A DNA stretch of 64,000 nt from Clostridium sp. CAG:417 (GCA_000432835.1 FR890371.1:62001-126000); one strand, 5' to 3'; positions 16,311 to 25,479 are shown, numbered from the stretch's first letter. Made by a program: numbers and translations. Notes: generated from the sequence alone by a model not told the origin.

Positions 16311-17423
16311 ATGAAGAAAAAAGAAGAGCCAATTAGAATTGCTCAAATTGTTGGTAAATGGTTAGGTGGAGGAGTAGAAGCTGTAGTAATGAATTATTAT
16401 AGACATCTTGATCATGATAAAATTCAATTTGATTTTATATGTGATGATGACTCTACTAATATTCCTTATGATGAAATAGAAAAACTTGGGGGAAAAGTAA
16501 TATTAATACCACCTTATCAGAAAGTATTTAAATATCAAAAAGAATTGCGTAGAGTATTAAGAGATGGTAAATATAAAATTGTACATTCTCACATTAATAC
16601 TTTAAGTGTATTCCCTTTATATGCGGCTAAAAAGGTAGGAGTGCCAGTAAGAATAGCTCATTCTCATTCAACTACAAATAAAAAAGAATGGAAGAAAAAC
16701 TTATTAAAGCAAGTCCTAAGACCCTTCAGTAAGAAATATGCAACTAACTATATGTGTTGTAGTGAACTTGCTGGTAGATGGTTATTTGGTGATAAGGCAT
16801 ATGATGAGGGAAAAGTTTATTTACTTAATAATGCAATTGATTTAGACAAGTTTAAATATGACAAAAAGATAAGGGATAAAAAGAGAAAAGAACTTGGTAT
16901 TAAAGAAGATACAATTGTTATTGGGCATATAGGAAGATTTGTAGCTCAGAAAAATCATACTTTTTTAATTGATATATTTAATCAATTTCATAAAAAAGAA
17001 AAAAATTCTATTTTATTGCTTGCTGGTCAAGGACCTCTACAAGAAGAAATTAAAAATAAAGTTAGAGAATTAGGATTAGATGATAGTGTCAGATTTTTAG
17101 GACAAAGAAATGATGCCAATGAATTATATCAGGCATTTGACGTTTTCTTACTACCAAGTTTATATGAGGGATTACCAGTAGTAGGAGTTGAAGCTCAAGC
17201 ATCTGGGCTGTTATGTTTCTTTTCAGATGATATGACTAAAGAAACTAAGGTCCTTGATTCCACTGTTTTTATGAGTTTGTCTAATACAGCTGAAGAATGG
17301 ACTGGTGAAATATTAACTAATCTAAAAGATTATAAAAGAATTAATACAAAGAATGAAGTATCTGATAATGGGTTTGATATTGAAATTGAAGCACGAAAAT
17401 TGGAGAAATATTATATAAATTAA
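16311..17423 (+). CDS. Glycosyltransferase, GT4 family (GT-B fold)
   Basis: The 370-residue product is a retaining GT4-type transferase that adds a sugar to the lipid-linked repeat unit. The N-terminal domain has IAQIVGKWLGGGVEAVVMNYYRH, followed by HSHINTLS and HSHSTTNKK. The C-terminal domain contains IGHIGRFVAQKNH and the donor-binding E-x7-E region LLPSLYEGLPVVGVEAQ. It begins with AAGGAGG behind an internal hairpin. Donor and linkage cannot be read from sequence. It is soluble or only peripherally bound. Confidence 0.92.
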   Translation: MKKKEEPIRIAQIVGKWLGGGVEAVVMNYYRHLDHDKIQFDFICDDDSTNIPYDEIEKLGGKVILIPPYQKVFKYQKELRRVLRDGKYKIVHSHINTLSVFPLYAAKKVGVPVRIAHSHSTTNKKEWKKNLLKQVLRPFSKKYATNYMCCSELAGRWLFGDKAYDEGKVYLLNNAIDLDKFKYDKKIRDKKRKELGIKEDTIVIGHIGRFVAQKNHTFLIDIFNQFHKKEKNSILLLAGQGPLQEEIKNKVRELGLDDSVRFLGQRNDANELYQAFDVFLLPSLYEGLPVVGVEAQASGLLCFFSDDMTKETKVLDSTVFMSLSNTAEEWTGEILTNLKDYKRINTKNEVSDNGFDIEIEARKLEKYYIN

Positions 17424-17442
17424 AGAGATAGGAGTTTTAGGT

Positions 17443-19113
17443 ATGAATATTAGGCAAGTTTTAAAAAATATTAGATTAAAGTTTAACATGGTTGGATCTG
17501 GTCGTAGAAAAAATAAGCTAAATTCAATCGATTTTTCGATAATCTCTAATAATTGCTTTGCTGGAATTGTTTATCAACATTTTAATTTACAATATAATAC
17601 TCCAACTGTTGGCTTGTATTTTTATCCAGATGAATATATTAAATTTTGCAAAAAATTTGATTATTACATAGGTCAAAAATTAACATTTATTAAAGCATCT
17701 AATTCTAAATATTTTGATGATTTAAAGAAGAACCATTATGAAAATGTTATTGTTGGAATGTTGGACGATGTAGAAATAGTATTTTTGCATTATAAAACAG
17801 AAAGAGAAGCTAAGGATAAATGGGAAAGAAGAGTGCACAGACTTAGCAAAAATATTATTTTTAAATTTAATGATCAAAATGGTGCTACATATGAAAATTT
17901 AAGGGATTTTGATGCTTTACCTTATAAAAATAAAATAATGTTTACAGCAAGAAATTATCCTGAGTTTACTTCAAATGTTTTTTGTAAAAAGTATAAGAGT
18001 GCTTCTTTTATAAAGGAAGACTATTATAGTGTTTATAAATATATTAATTTAGTTAATTATATAAATCATAGTATTGTAGGAAAGAAGGTATTACATATTA
18101 TTCCAACCTACAATTATTCGGGTGCTGAAAATGTGGCCATAACAATAATAGATTCATTAAAGAAAAAATATAATTTTGATTATTGTTCTTTTAATGGAAA
18201 TACAAAAGATATTTTGAATGAACATAAAATAAACTTTATCTGTATCAATAAATTTAATCCTAAATCAATAAAAAAAATTATTCGTGAAGGTAAATATGAT
18301 ATTATTCATGCACATGACTATAAAGCAAGTTGTATGTGTGCTTTAGTCAAGGGAAAAACCAAATTGATTATGCATTTACATAATAATTCTCCATGGCTAA
18401 AAAAGGTATGTTTCAATTCTTTTGCCATTTTATTTGCTGCTTTTAGAGCTGAAAAGATTTTAACTGTTTCAGAATCTATAGAAAATGAATATATATTTTC
18501 TAAGTTTATAGATAAAAAAATTGAATGTATTGATAATCCCATTTCAAGAGGTAAAATATTGTCTATGGTTTCTAAAAACGATTATCAAAAGAAATATGAT
18601 ATATGTTGTGTAGCAAGATTAACGGAACAAAAAAATCCAATGAAATTTTTAGATGTGTTATATAGCATAAAAAAATCCAAATCTGATGTGAAGGCAGTAT
18701 GGGTAGGAGAAGGAAGTCTTGAAGTTGAAGTTAAGAAAAGAATATACGAATTAGGACTTGCAGATAATGTAGAAATGGTAGGATTCCAAAAGAATCCGTA
18801 TAAATATATGGCTTGTTCAAAGATATTTATGCTTACCTCTGATTGGGAGGGTTATGGGTTAGTAGCGTTTGAAGCATTAACTTTGGGTCTGCCATGCATT
18901 GTTTCTAACGTTGGTGGTTTACCAAAGATTGTAGATGATAGTTGTGGTATGTTGTGTAATAAAGCTGGCGATTTTGTTCATGAAGCAATTGAACTTTTAA
19001 ATGATTCTAATAAGTATGTATCTAAAAGTAAAAATGCAGTAAAAAAATCAAAAAAAATAGAGAATATTGTTACATATATTAATAAAATAGATGATATTTA
19101 TAGCAATTTATAG
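17443..19113 (+). CDS. DUF1919 - GT4 glycosyltransferase fusion
   Basis: Two domains are joined in one 556-residue chain. The N-terminal part (about 30-190) has DUF1919 features of exopolysaccharide loci: SIISNNCFAGIVYQHFNL, YPDEYIKFCKKFDYY, VIVGMLDDVEIVFLHY and the KWERRVHRL stretch. The second part (about 205-550) is a GT-B transferase with IIPTYNYSGAENVAITII, HAHDYKAS, VARLTEQKNP and the E-x7-E region TSDWEGYGLVAFEAL. DUF1919 proteins are usually separate, so the fusion suggests that the two act on the same acceptor. Nothing suggests a sequencing join: spacing and codon use are even throughout. Confidence 0.85.
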   Translation: MNIRQVLKNIRLKFNMVGSGRRKNKLNSIDFSIISNNCFAGIVYQHFNLQYNTPTVGLYFYPDEYIKFCKKFDYYIGQKLTFIKASNSKYFDDLKKNHYENVIVGMLDDVEIVFLHYKTEREAKDKWERRVHRLSKNIIFKFNDQNGATYENLRDFDALPYKNKIMFTARNYPEFTSNVFCKKYKSASFIKEDYYSVYKYINLVNYINHSIVGKKVLHIIPTYNYSGAENVAITIIDSLKKKYNFDYCSFNGNTKDILNEHKINFICINKFNPKSIKKIIREGKYDIIHAHDYKASCMCALVKGKTKLIMHLHNNSPWLKKVCFNSFAILFAAFRAEKILTVSESIENEYIFSKFIDKKIECIDNPISRGKILSMVSKNDYQKKYDICCVARLTEQKNPMKFLDVLYSIKKSKSDVKAVWVGEGSLEVEVKKRIYELGLADNVEMVGFQKNPYKYMACSKIFMLTSDWEGYGLVAFEALTLGLPCIVSNVGGLPKIVDDSCGMLCNKAGDFVHEAIELLNDSNKYVSKSKNAVKKSKKIENIVTYINKIDDIYSNL

Positions 19114-19147
19114 TTATCTATCTTTTTAGAAGGGAATATTGATATTT

Positions 19148-20245
19148 ATGTTTGAAAATAATAAATTAATTAATAAATTCAATTTTGTAGAAATTATTAT
19201 TATATTTTTCTCTATATTATTAAAATATTTGATTATACATAAAGTGTCTAATTTGGTTTTATATCCTTATCTATGTGGACTTCTTTTTCTTGCTTTCTGT
19301 GTAGTATTTAGGAAAAAGGTAAAACATTCAGAATTAATGAAAATTATGTTTTTATTTTTGATATCTGTGTATTTTGTTGTTTACTATAAGGATGTTAATT
19401 TTTTGATTTCATTTTTATTGGCGATTGTATGTTTAGATAAGGAAAATAAATCTTTTATTAAAATATTTATGGTATCTTCCATTGTTCTGTATATTCTAAA
19501 TATTGTTTTTAACTTTATGGGCATTTTACCTAGTAACAATTTAGTTAGGTATACTGAAAGTGGGGTCATTACAAGATATGATTTAGGATTTGGACACCCA
19601 AATGAAGTTTTTCTTTTTTGGTTACCAATTTTATTTTCTGCGTATTACCTTTATGGTGAGAATAAAGCTTTCTATTTAATTACTACATTAATATCGTTGA
19701 TATTATTCTATTTATCTAATTGTAGAACTGGAATAGTGTGTGCTTTATTGTTACTTGTTTTAGGATGGATTCAGAGTTTTACTGGTAAATTAAAAAATTT
19801 TCGTTTTATATCAATTATATTTTTAATGTACTCGTTTATTTCTATATTGATTGCATCTAAGTTTGGCAGTAATATTAATGATCCAATTAATATAGCATTA
19901 TCTTATAGACCATATTATTGGAATTTATATTTGGATAATAATATGTTGTTTAGTATTTTTGGTCATAACTACAATACGGTTTGGTATATTGATAACTTTT
20001 ATTTATATTTATTGATTGATTTAGGTATAACTGGTTTCTTATTATATTTCATCTTATATTTTTTATCATTGAAAAGATTACATTTCGATTATAAATTGGT
20101 GTTAATAATATTTGTGTTTTTACTATATGGTTTGTTTGAATCTAATGTTATAATTGGTAGTATTCAGTTTGCCTTTGCAATTCAACTTAAAATTTTGATA
20201 GAAGACAAAAAAACTAGGATTATATTAAAAAATATTGAGGAGTGA
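19148..20245 (+). CDS. Wzy-type polysaccharide polymerase
   Basis: This integral membrane protein of 365 residues has about ten hydrophobic segments and one large loop. It fits the O-antigen ligase/polymerase family that polymerises repeat units outside the membrane. The segment GHPNEVFLFWLPILFSAYYL, the S-N-C-R-T-G motif and the long loop with YRPYYWNLYLDNN are typical of EpsG/Wzy-like proteins in Firmicutes. The ATG at 19148 is preferred; a TTG at 19139 lies only three bases after the AGAAGGGA site. Assignment relies on topology and context, as Wzy sequences are poorly conserved. Confidence 0.8.
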   Translation: MFENNKLINKFNFVEIIIIFFSILLKYLIIHKVSNLVLYPYLCGLLFLAFCVVFRKKVKHSELMKIMFLFLISVYFVVYYKDVNFLISFLLAIVCLDKENKSFIKIFMVSSIVLYILNIVFNFMGILPSNNLVRYTESGVITRYDLGFGHPNEVFLFWLPILFSAYYLYGENKAFYLITTLISLILFYLSNCRTGIVCALLLLVLGWIQSFTGKLKNFRFISIIFLMYSFISILIASKFGSNINDPINIALSYRPYYWNLYLDNNMLFSIFGHNYNTVWYIDNFYLYLLIDLGITGFLLYFILYFLSLKRLHFDYKLVLIIFVFLLYGLFESNVIIGSIQFAFAIQLKILIEDKKTRIILKNIEE

Positions 20246-20250
20246 TTTTA

Positions 20251-21081
20251 GTGAAAAAAATAAATATAGTTGAACAAAAAAAAATAATGGTAGAAATTTT
20301 GGCTTATTTTGATAAAGTATGTAGGCAAAATAATATTAATTATTCTTTAATAGGTGGATCGTTGATAGGGGCTATCAGACATCAAGGAATTATACCATGG
20401 GATGATGATATCGATGTAATTTTATCTAGGGACAATTATCTAAAAATAATAGAAATATTGGAAAAGGATGATGATGCTAGATTCAAAATTTTAACAAAAA
20501 ATAATACCAAGGATTATTTTTTTCCATTTCCTAAATTAGTAGACAAAAGAACATATGTTGTTGAACATCAAAATTTAGAACAAATTTCTGAATATGGAAT
20601 ATATATTGATATTTTTTCATATAATTTTATGCCAAATAGTCAAAAAGAGCGAACAAAAGTAGTAAAAAAAATTAAACTTTATAATAGTATGATGTCAAGA
20701 AAAAAATTAAATTTCAAAAAAGAAGGGATAAAACAAAATTTTCTTCGCTTTAATAAAAATATGATTTCAAAGGTTATTGGATATGATTCTATTTATAAAA
20801 AATTAGAAAAAATTTATAATAAGTATTCAAAAAATAAATCTGATTATGTTGTTTCCAATTGGCCAATTTATGATATTAGTAAGGAAATACAAAATTCTAA
20901 TAATATTGCTGAATATATTAATGTTTCGTTTGAAAACATTCAGGTTATGATTTTTAAAAATTATGATGAAATATTAAAAACAACATTTGGAGATTATATG
21001 CAATTACCACCAGAAGGTAAAAGAAAATCTCATGGTTTAGAGGCATATTGGAGGAATGATAATGAAGAAAAGGAATGTTAA
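20251..21081 (+). CDS. LicD-family phosphotransferase
   Basis: LicD proteins transfer phosphocholine or a similar phospho-alcohol to surface glycans. The signature is clear: NINYSLIGGSLIGAIRHQG, IIPWDDDIDV with the metal-binding aspartates, and a late FGDYMQLPPEGKRKSHG. The start is taken as GTG at 20251, eight to ten bases after GAGGAG; a GTG at 20242 lies inside that site. It overlaps the next gene by 20 bases. The exported polymer is therefore likely decorated with a phosphodiester-linked group; choline itself is not proven. Confidence 0.9.
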   Translation: MKKINIVEQKKIMVEILAYFDKVCRQNNINYSLIGGSLIGAIRHQGIIPWDDDIDVILSRDNYLKIIEILEKDDDARFKILTKNNTKDYFFPFPKLVDKRTYVVEHQNLEQISEYGIYIDIFSYNFMPNSQKERTKVVKKIKLYNSMMSRKKLNFKKEGIKQNFLRFNKNMISKVIGYDSIYKKLEKIYNKYSKNKSDYVVSNWPIYDISKEIQNSNNIAEYINVSFENIQVMIFKNYDEILKTTFGDYMQLPPEGKRKSHGLEAYWRNDNEEKEC

Positions 21082-22567
21082 AAAAATTACTCTTATAAAT
21101 ATAATTTCAAATATAATATTGCAAATAGCAAACATTTTTTCATGGTTCATAATTCCAAAGATAATTTTGACTTATTTTGGTTCTGATGTTAATGGTTTAG
21201 TATCCTCTATAACGCAGTTTTTAAGTTATATTACTTTAATTGAAGGTGGTGTAACTGGTGTTGTAATGGCTAGCTTATATAAACCATTAGTAAATAATGA
21301 TAATAAAAAGATAAGTGCAATAATAAAAACATCTCAAAAATTTTACAAAAAAGTTGGTATAATTTTTTCTATATATTGTCTAATCTTGGCAACTGTTTAC
21401 CCATTATTATTTAATACAGGATTTAATTATCTCTATGTGTTTTCTTTAGTGATTGTTTTATCTATTAATTTACTGATTCAATATATGTATTCATTAGCTT
21501 TTAGAAATTTGTTAAACGCTGATAAAAAAGGTTATGTTGTTTCTTTTACTCAAACTTTGATATTAGTTTTAGGAATATTATTGTCATATATTTCTGTTGC
21601 TATTTATCCTAGTATTCATATATTAAAATTAATAACTGGTTTGTTATTTGTTTTACAGCCTATTATTTATAATAAATATGTAAAAAATCATTATAATATA
21701 ATGCATGATGCAAAGGATGATAAAAATTTATTAAAAAATAGATGGAATGGTTTTGCAATTAATATTGCCGCTTTCATTCATAATTGTACTGATATAGCAA
21801 TTTTAACGATTTTTACTAATTTAGCAACAGTTTCCATATATAGTGTTTATTCTATTGTGACAAATGGGCTTCGTTCTATTTTTAATGCTGTTTCTAATGC
21901 TATAGTTCCCAATATAGGACAGGCTTATGCTAGTGAAAATACAGAAGAAATAAATTCTAAAATGGATCTTTATGAATTTGTCACATTTAATTTGGTTTTT
22001 TACATGTTTACGATTGCTGCATTACTTATAACTCCTTTTGTAATGATTTATACACATGGAATAAATGATGCAAATTATAATCAGTTAATATTTGGAGTAT
22101 TATTGGTGGTATCTGAGGCCATATATTTGATTAAATTTCCTCATTTAAATCTTTCATATTCTGCAAATAAATTTAAAGAATTAACCATTCCTGCCTTTTT
22201 GGAGGCCGGTATTAATATAATTGTTTCACTTGTTTTTGTTAGTAAATTAGGTCTGATTGGTGTTGCAATAGGAACGATTTGTGGAATGATTTATAGATTG
22301 ATTTACCAAGTTTATTTTAGTACTAAGTTAATTAGAAATAGACCTCAAAAGGTATTTTATAAAAAATTACTTGTATATATTATTTTCACCTTAATTGGTT
22401 TAACTTTATGTTATTATTTTGTACCAATATCTAAATTTAATATAGGCAGTTTCATTAAGACTTCAATTGTGTATGCGTGCTTGTTCGGAGTTATGTATTT
22501 TGTTGCTAGTATAGTTGCATTTAATAATGAGTTAAAATATTTAAAGAACTATCTAATTAAAAGATAA
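21062..22567 (+). CDS. Wzx-type polysaccharide flippase
   Basis: This is a polytopic membrane protein of 501 residues with about 12-14 hydrophobic segments. It is of the MATE/Wzx (oligosaccharide flippase) family that flips lipid-linked repeat units across the membrane. The ATG at 21062 is chosen because it stands seven bases after GGAGG, while an ATG at 21056 abuts that site. The gene overlaps licD by 20 bases, so the last two genes are translationally coupled. With the Wzz, Wzy, kinase and transferase genes it completes a Wzx/Wzy-dependent pathway. No terminator of high quality is seen before the next gene. Confidence 0.9.
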   Translation: MKKRNVKKITLINIISNIILQIANIFSWFIIPKIILTYFGSDVNGLVSSITQFLSYITLIEGGVTGVVMASLYKPLVNNDNKKISAIIKTSQKFYKKVGIIFSIYCLILATVYPLLFNTGFNYLYVFSLVIVLSINLLIQYMYSLAFRNLLNADKKGYVVSFTQTLILVLGILLSYISVAIYPSIHILKLITGLLFVLQPIIYNKYVKNHYNIMHDAKDDKNLLKNRWNGFAINIAAFIHNCTDIAILTIFTNLATVSIYSVYSIVTNGLRSIFNAVSNAIVPNIGQAYASENTEEINSKMDLYEFVTFNLVFYMFTIAALLITPFVMIYTHGINDANYNQLIFGVLLVVSEAIYLIKFPHLNLSYSANKFKELTIPAFLEAGINIIVSLVFVSKLGLIGVAIGTICGMIYRLIYQVYFSTKLIRNRPQKVFYKKLLVYIIFTLIGLTLCYYFVPISKFNIGSFIKTSIVYACLFGVMYFVASIVAFNNELKYLKNYLIKR

Positions 22568-22613
22568 GTTTTTAGGGTAATGTGGTTTTTGTTTGTAGTG
22601 ACAAGGAGAATAT

Positions 22614-23789
22614 ATGAATAAGAAAAGGGTTTTGATTGTTTTACTTAGTATTTTATTAATACTTATTATTGGTGTTAGTATTCATTTTTATAGAATTAAA
22701 CATGCTAGAGTTGATATTACTTATAATGACTTAGTAGTGGAGGTTTATGAAAAAAGACATGTTTCTTCATTTATTAAAAGTATTAATGGTAAAATTATTG
22801 ATGACTATATTATTGATAGTGATAGTCTTGGTAAAAAGAATATTAGTTTTCAATATATTAATACTGATAATATCAAAGTCACTAGTTTCTTTGATATAAA
22901 AGTCGTTGATAAGACTGCTCCTTTGATATGGATTAGTGATACTTATAGTTTAGGTGTTGGTTCTAAGAGAAGTTTAACTGATCTTATTCTATGTGGTGAT
23001 AATTATGATAAAAAACCAAAGTGTTATATAGAAGGGGATTATGACTTAAATAAAATAGGAAAATATGATTTAGTCATTCATGCCTCTGATAGTAGTAAAA
23101 ATAAGACTAGTAAGTCTTTTACTTTAAATGTATATGATCCTAAAAACGTAAAAAGTAAAGAGAGAGAAACAGTTTATTTTTCTGATGTTTTGGGGAAATA
23201 TAAAAATAATAAAGTTGGACTTGATTTATCTAAGTGGCAAGGTAATGTCGATTTTTCAAAATTAAGTCAGGCTGGAGTTTCCTTTGCAATTCTTAGAGTA
23301 GGGAGTACTAGGGGAAATGGTGGAGAATATGTTTTAGATGAAATGTTTAAGAAAAATATAAGCGAGGCTTTAAAATATAAAATTCCTGTGGGAGTATATT
23401 TTTATTCATATGCATCTAATATAAAAGAGGCAAGAAATGATGCTAGATGGGTAATAAAACAAATAAAAGATTACAAAGTAAAATTAGGCGTTTCTTTTGA
23501 TTGGGAGGACTGGTCCTACTTTAATTCTTATAATATTAGTTTTCATGATTTAAATGAAATTTCAAATGCATTTATGGATGAAATTAGTAAAGCTAAGTAC
23601 AAAACAATGTTATATAGTAGTAAAAATTACTTAGAGTTAATTTGGAACAATAAAAAATATGATACTTGGCTTGCCCATTATACAGATAAAACAAATTATT
23701 TGGGAAAATATAAATACTGGCAAATATGTGATACAGGAAGAGTAGATGGTATTAACGGAAATGTTGATATTGATATAATGTATGAATAA
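22614..23789 (+). CDS. Membrane-anchored GH25 muramidase with Ig-like domain
   Basis: Residues about 6-25 are a membrane anchor. About 35-180 contain a bacterial Ig-like segment (VVDKTAPLIWISDTYSLG, then IHASDSSKNKTSKSF) like that in the deacetylase at 43461-45218. The end (about 195-391) is a GH25 lysozyme domain: VGLDLSKWQGNVDF, AGVSFAILRVG, IPVGVYFYSYA, FDWEDW with the acidic pair, and YWQICDTGRVDGINGNVDID. GH25 enzymes cut the MurNAc-GlcNAc bond of peptidoglycan. Length 391 aa. A role in wall turnover during polymer attachment is my inference from the neighbouring exopolysaccharide genes. Confidence 0.9.
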   Translation: MNKKRVLIVLLSILLILIIGVSIHFYRIKHARVDITYNDLVVEVYEKRHVSSFIKSINGKIIDDYIIDSDSLGKKNISFQYINTDNIKVTSFFDIKVVDKTAPLIWISDTYSLGVGSKRSLTDLILCGDNYDKKPKCYIEGDYDLNKIGKYDLVIHASDSSKNKTSKSFTLNVYDPKNVKSKERETVYFSDVLGKYKNNKVGLDLSKWQGNVDFSKLSQAGVSFAILRVGSTRGNGGEYVLDEMFKKNISEALKYKIPVGVYFYSYASNIKEARNDARWVIKQIKDYKVKLGVSFDWEDWSYFNSYNISFHDLNEISNAFMDEISKAKYKTMLYSSKNYLELIWNNKKYDTWLAHYTDKTNYLGKYKYWQICDTGRVDGINGNVDIDIMYE

Positions 23790-23809
23790 TACTTTGAATG
23801 GAGGATTAA

Positions 23810-24286
23810 ATGAGCAAGAAAATAATTTTTATAATATTGGGATGTTGGATGTGCATGATGTTTTTATTTTCTAATCAGAATGCTACTAAATCCAACCATA
23901 CTAGTGATAAAGTAACTATTTCACTAATTCATTTAGTTGATAAATTTATGGGAAAGACTACTGGGAAGGCTCAAGAGAAAAAAATAATTAAAAATGTTCG
24001 CTTGCTAGTTAGAAAAACTGCTCATATGAGTGAATATTTTGTATTAGCTGTTTTAATCTTTTGCTTAGTCAGTAATTATGTTTCTAGTAATAAAAAAGTA
24101 TTTTTGATTACTTTTATATGTTGTGTTTTATTTTCAATAGGAGATGAGATTCATCAACTTTTTATTCCAGGAAGGACGGGTAGAATATTTGATGTAGGAG
24201 TAGATAGTTGTGGTATATTACTTGGATGTATTTTACTGACATTTATTAAGTATAAAACAGATAAAAAGAGGCTGCAAAATATCTGA
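23810..24286 (+). CDS. VanZ-like membrane protein
   Basis: VanZ-family proteins are small membrane proteins first known from teicoplanin resistance clusters; the biochemical role is unclear. The 158-residue product has about four membrane helices and the family motifs: FSNQNATKSN after the first helix, RKTAHMSEYFVLA, and SIGDEIHQLFIPGRTGRIFD followed by V-D-S-C-G. TGA is the stop codon. GGAGG stands before the ATG. It follows the muramidase gene at 20 bases and probably shares its transcript. Confidence 0.9.
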   Translation: MSKKIIFIILGCWMCMMFLFSNQNATKSNHTSDKVTISLIHLVDKFMGKTTGKAQEKKIIKNVRLLVRKTAHMSEYFVLAVLIFCLVSNYVSSNKKVFLITFICCVLFSIGDEIHQLFIPGRTGRIFDVGVDSCGILLGCILLTFIKYKTDKKRLQNI

Positions 24287-24404
24287 AAAATTAAAATTAT
24301 ATACTTCAATTTTGTAATAATTGGTCTATTTTTAGGATCAATTTTTATTTTTTTATATTTGTCATTTCTATTTAATATCTGTATATTGATGACGAGGTGG
24401 AGAA

Positions 24405-24503
24405 ATGTATATTATTTTAGTAATTATAATTAGTTTAATATTTATTATTTGGACTATGTTAAGAATAGTTAGTATTAGTGAAAATAGACATTATAAGGCT
24501 TGA
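24405..24503 (+). CDS. Small single-span membrane protein, 32 aa
   Basis: An ATG at 24405 follows GAGGTGGAG at a good distance. The peptide is one hydrophobic helix (YIILVIIISLIFIIWTML) ending with a short polar tail (VSISENRHYKA) and TGA at 24501-24503. The stop overlaps the -35 box of the downstream regulator promoter. It fits the general type of bacterial small membrane proteins; no family is recognised. It fills the otherwise gene-free gap 24287-24555, in which I see nothing else apart from an AT-rich weak inverted repeat near 24290-24320. Confidence 0.5.
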   Translation: MYIILVIIISLIFIIWTMLRIVSISENRHYKA

Positions 24504-24528
24504 CTATCCTTATTATTTATACTATACT
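24500..24528 (+). promoter_or_regulatory. Promoter of the Fur/PerR-type regulator and rubrerythrin
   Basis: TTGACT (24500-24505), 17-base spacer, TATACT (24523-24528). Confidence 0.7.
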
Positions 24529-24532
24529 TAAA

Positions 24533-24547
24533 TAGTAATCATTACTA
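24533..24547. promoter_or_regulatory. 7-1-7 palindrome, probable Fur/PerR-type operator
   Basis: TAGTAAT-C-ATTACTA is a perfect seven-one-seven inverted repeat, the layout of Fur-family boxes (PerR consensus TTATAATNATTATAA). It lies between the -10 box and the ribosome-binding site of the regulator gene, where binding would block transcription. Autoregulation, with the downstream rubrerythrin under the same control, is inferred. Confidence 0.7.
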
Positions 24548-24555
24548 ATAAGGAG

Positions 24556-24933
24556 ATGATGTCTTTGCGAAACACAAAACAAAGAGATCTCATATTATCA
24601 ATTGTTAATAATAGTTATTCTCATCCAGGTGCTTTAGATATTTATAATGAGGCAGTAAAATTAATTCCTAATATTAGTTTAGGGACAGTTTATAGGAATT
24701 TAAATAGGCTTGTAGATGAGGGGTTAATTAAAAGAATTAAAACTCCTGATAATATTGATAGGTTTGATCATACTAATAAGCATGCACATTTTATATGTAT
24801 GAAGTGTGGTTCAATTATTGATTTGGGAGAGGAATATCTTTTTAATCTAGAAAAAATTGATGATAATGAAGTATTGGATTGCGAAGTTAGTTTTAAAGGT
24901 ATTTGCAAGAATTGCAAGAAGAAAGGATGTTAA
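24556..24933 (+). CDS. perR: Fur-family regulator, PerR-like
   Basis: Fur-family repressors sense metals or peroxide. The winged-helix part shows TKQRDLILSIVNNSYSHPGALDIY and ISLGTVYRNLNRLVDEGLI. The metal-binding part has RFDHTNKHAHFICMKCGSIIDL. Two C-x-x-C pairs (CMKC and CKNC) fit the structural zinc site. Length is 122-125 aa. The true start is uncertain: ATG 24556 and ATG 24559 lie too close to AGGAG (24551-24555), and TTG 24565 has the best spacing. PerR is favoured over Fur because the only neighbour in the unit is rubrerythrin, a peroxide-detoxifying enzyme. Confidence 0.88.
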   Translation: MMSLRNTKQRDLILSIVNNSYSHPGALDIYNEAVKLIPNISLGTVYRNLNRLVDEGLIKRIKTPDNIDRFDHTNKHAHFICMKCGSIIDLGEEYLFNLEKIDDNEVLDCEVSFKGICKNCKKKGC

Positions 24934-24935
24934 TT

Positions 24936-25475
24936 ATGGAATTAAAAGGATCTAAAACAGAACAAAATTTAATGGCAGCATTTGCTGGTGAAAGTCAAGC
25001 AAGAAATAAATATACTTATTTTGCTTCTAAGGCTAAAAAAGATGGTTATGAGCAAATAGCAGCTATATTTGAAGAAACAGCTAATAATGAAAAAGAACAC
25101 GCTAAGATGTGGTTTAAAGAACTTAATGGTGGAAGTATTCCTTCTACTGAGGAAAATCTTTTAGCAGCAGCAGAAGGTGAAAATTATGAGTGGACAGACA
25201 TGTATGATAACTTTGCTAAGACTGCAAAAGAGGAAGGCTTTGATAGAATAGCTTACTTATTTACAGAGGTTGCTAAAATTGAAAAGGAACATGAAGAACG
25301 TTATCGAAAATTACTTGCTAATGTTAAAGATGGTTTAGTATTTAGTAAAGATGGAGATAGAATTTGGCAATGTCGTAATTGTGGACATATTGTTATTGGA
25401 AAAGAAGCTCCAAAGGTTTGTCCAGTATGTAATCATCCACAATCTTATTTTGAAATCAAAAAAGAAAATTATTAA
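24936..25475 (+). CDS. rbr: Rubrerythrin
   Basis: Rubrerythrin reduces hydrogen peroxide in anaerobes using a di-iron site and a rubredoxin-like iron centre. The four-helix part has the two ExxH-type ligand motifs (NNEKEHAKMWF and KIEKEHEERYR) and the early E in FAGESQARNKYTYF. The C-terminal rubredoxin domain has CRNCGH and CPVCNHP. Its 179 residues match the family. It begins two bases after the regulator stop and is almost surely controlled by the palindrome at 24533. It points to an anaerobic or microaerobic life. A terminator follows. Confidence 0.96.
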   Translation: MELKGSKTEQNLMAAFAGESQARNKYTYFASKAKKDGYEQIAAIFEETANNEKEHAKMWFKELNGGSIPSTEENLLAAAEGENYEWTDMYDNFAKTAKEEGFDRIAYLFTEVAKIEKEHEERYRKLLANVKDGLVFSKDGDRIWQCRNCGHIVIGKEAPKVCPVCNHPQSYFEIKKENY

Positions 25476-25479
25476 TATT

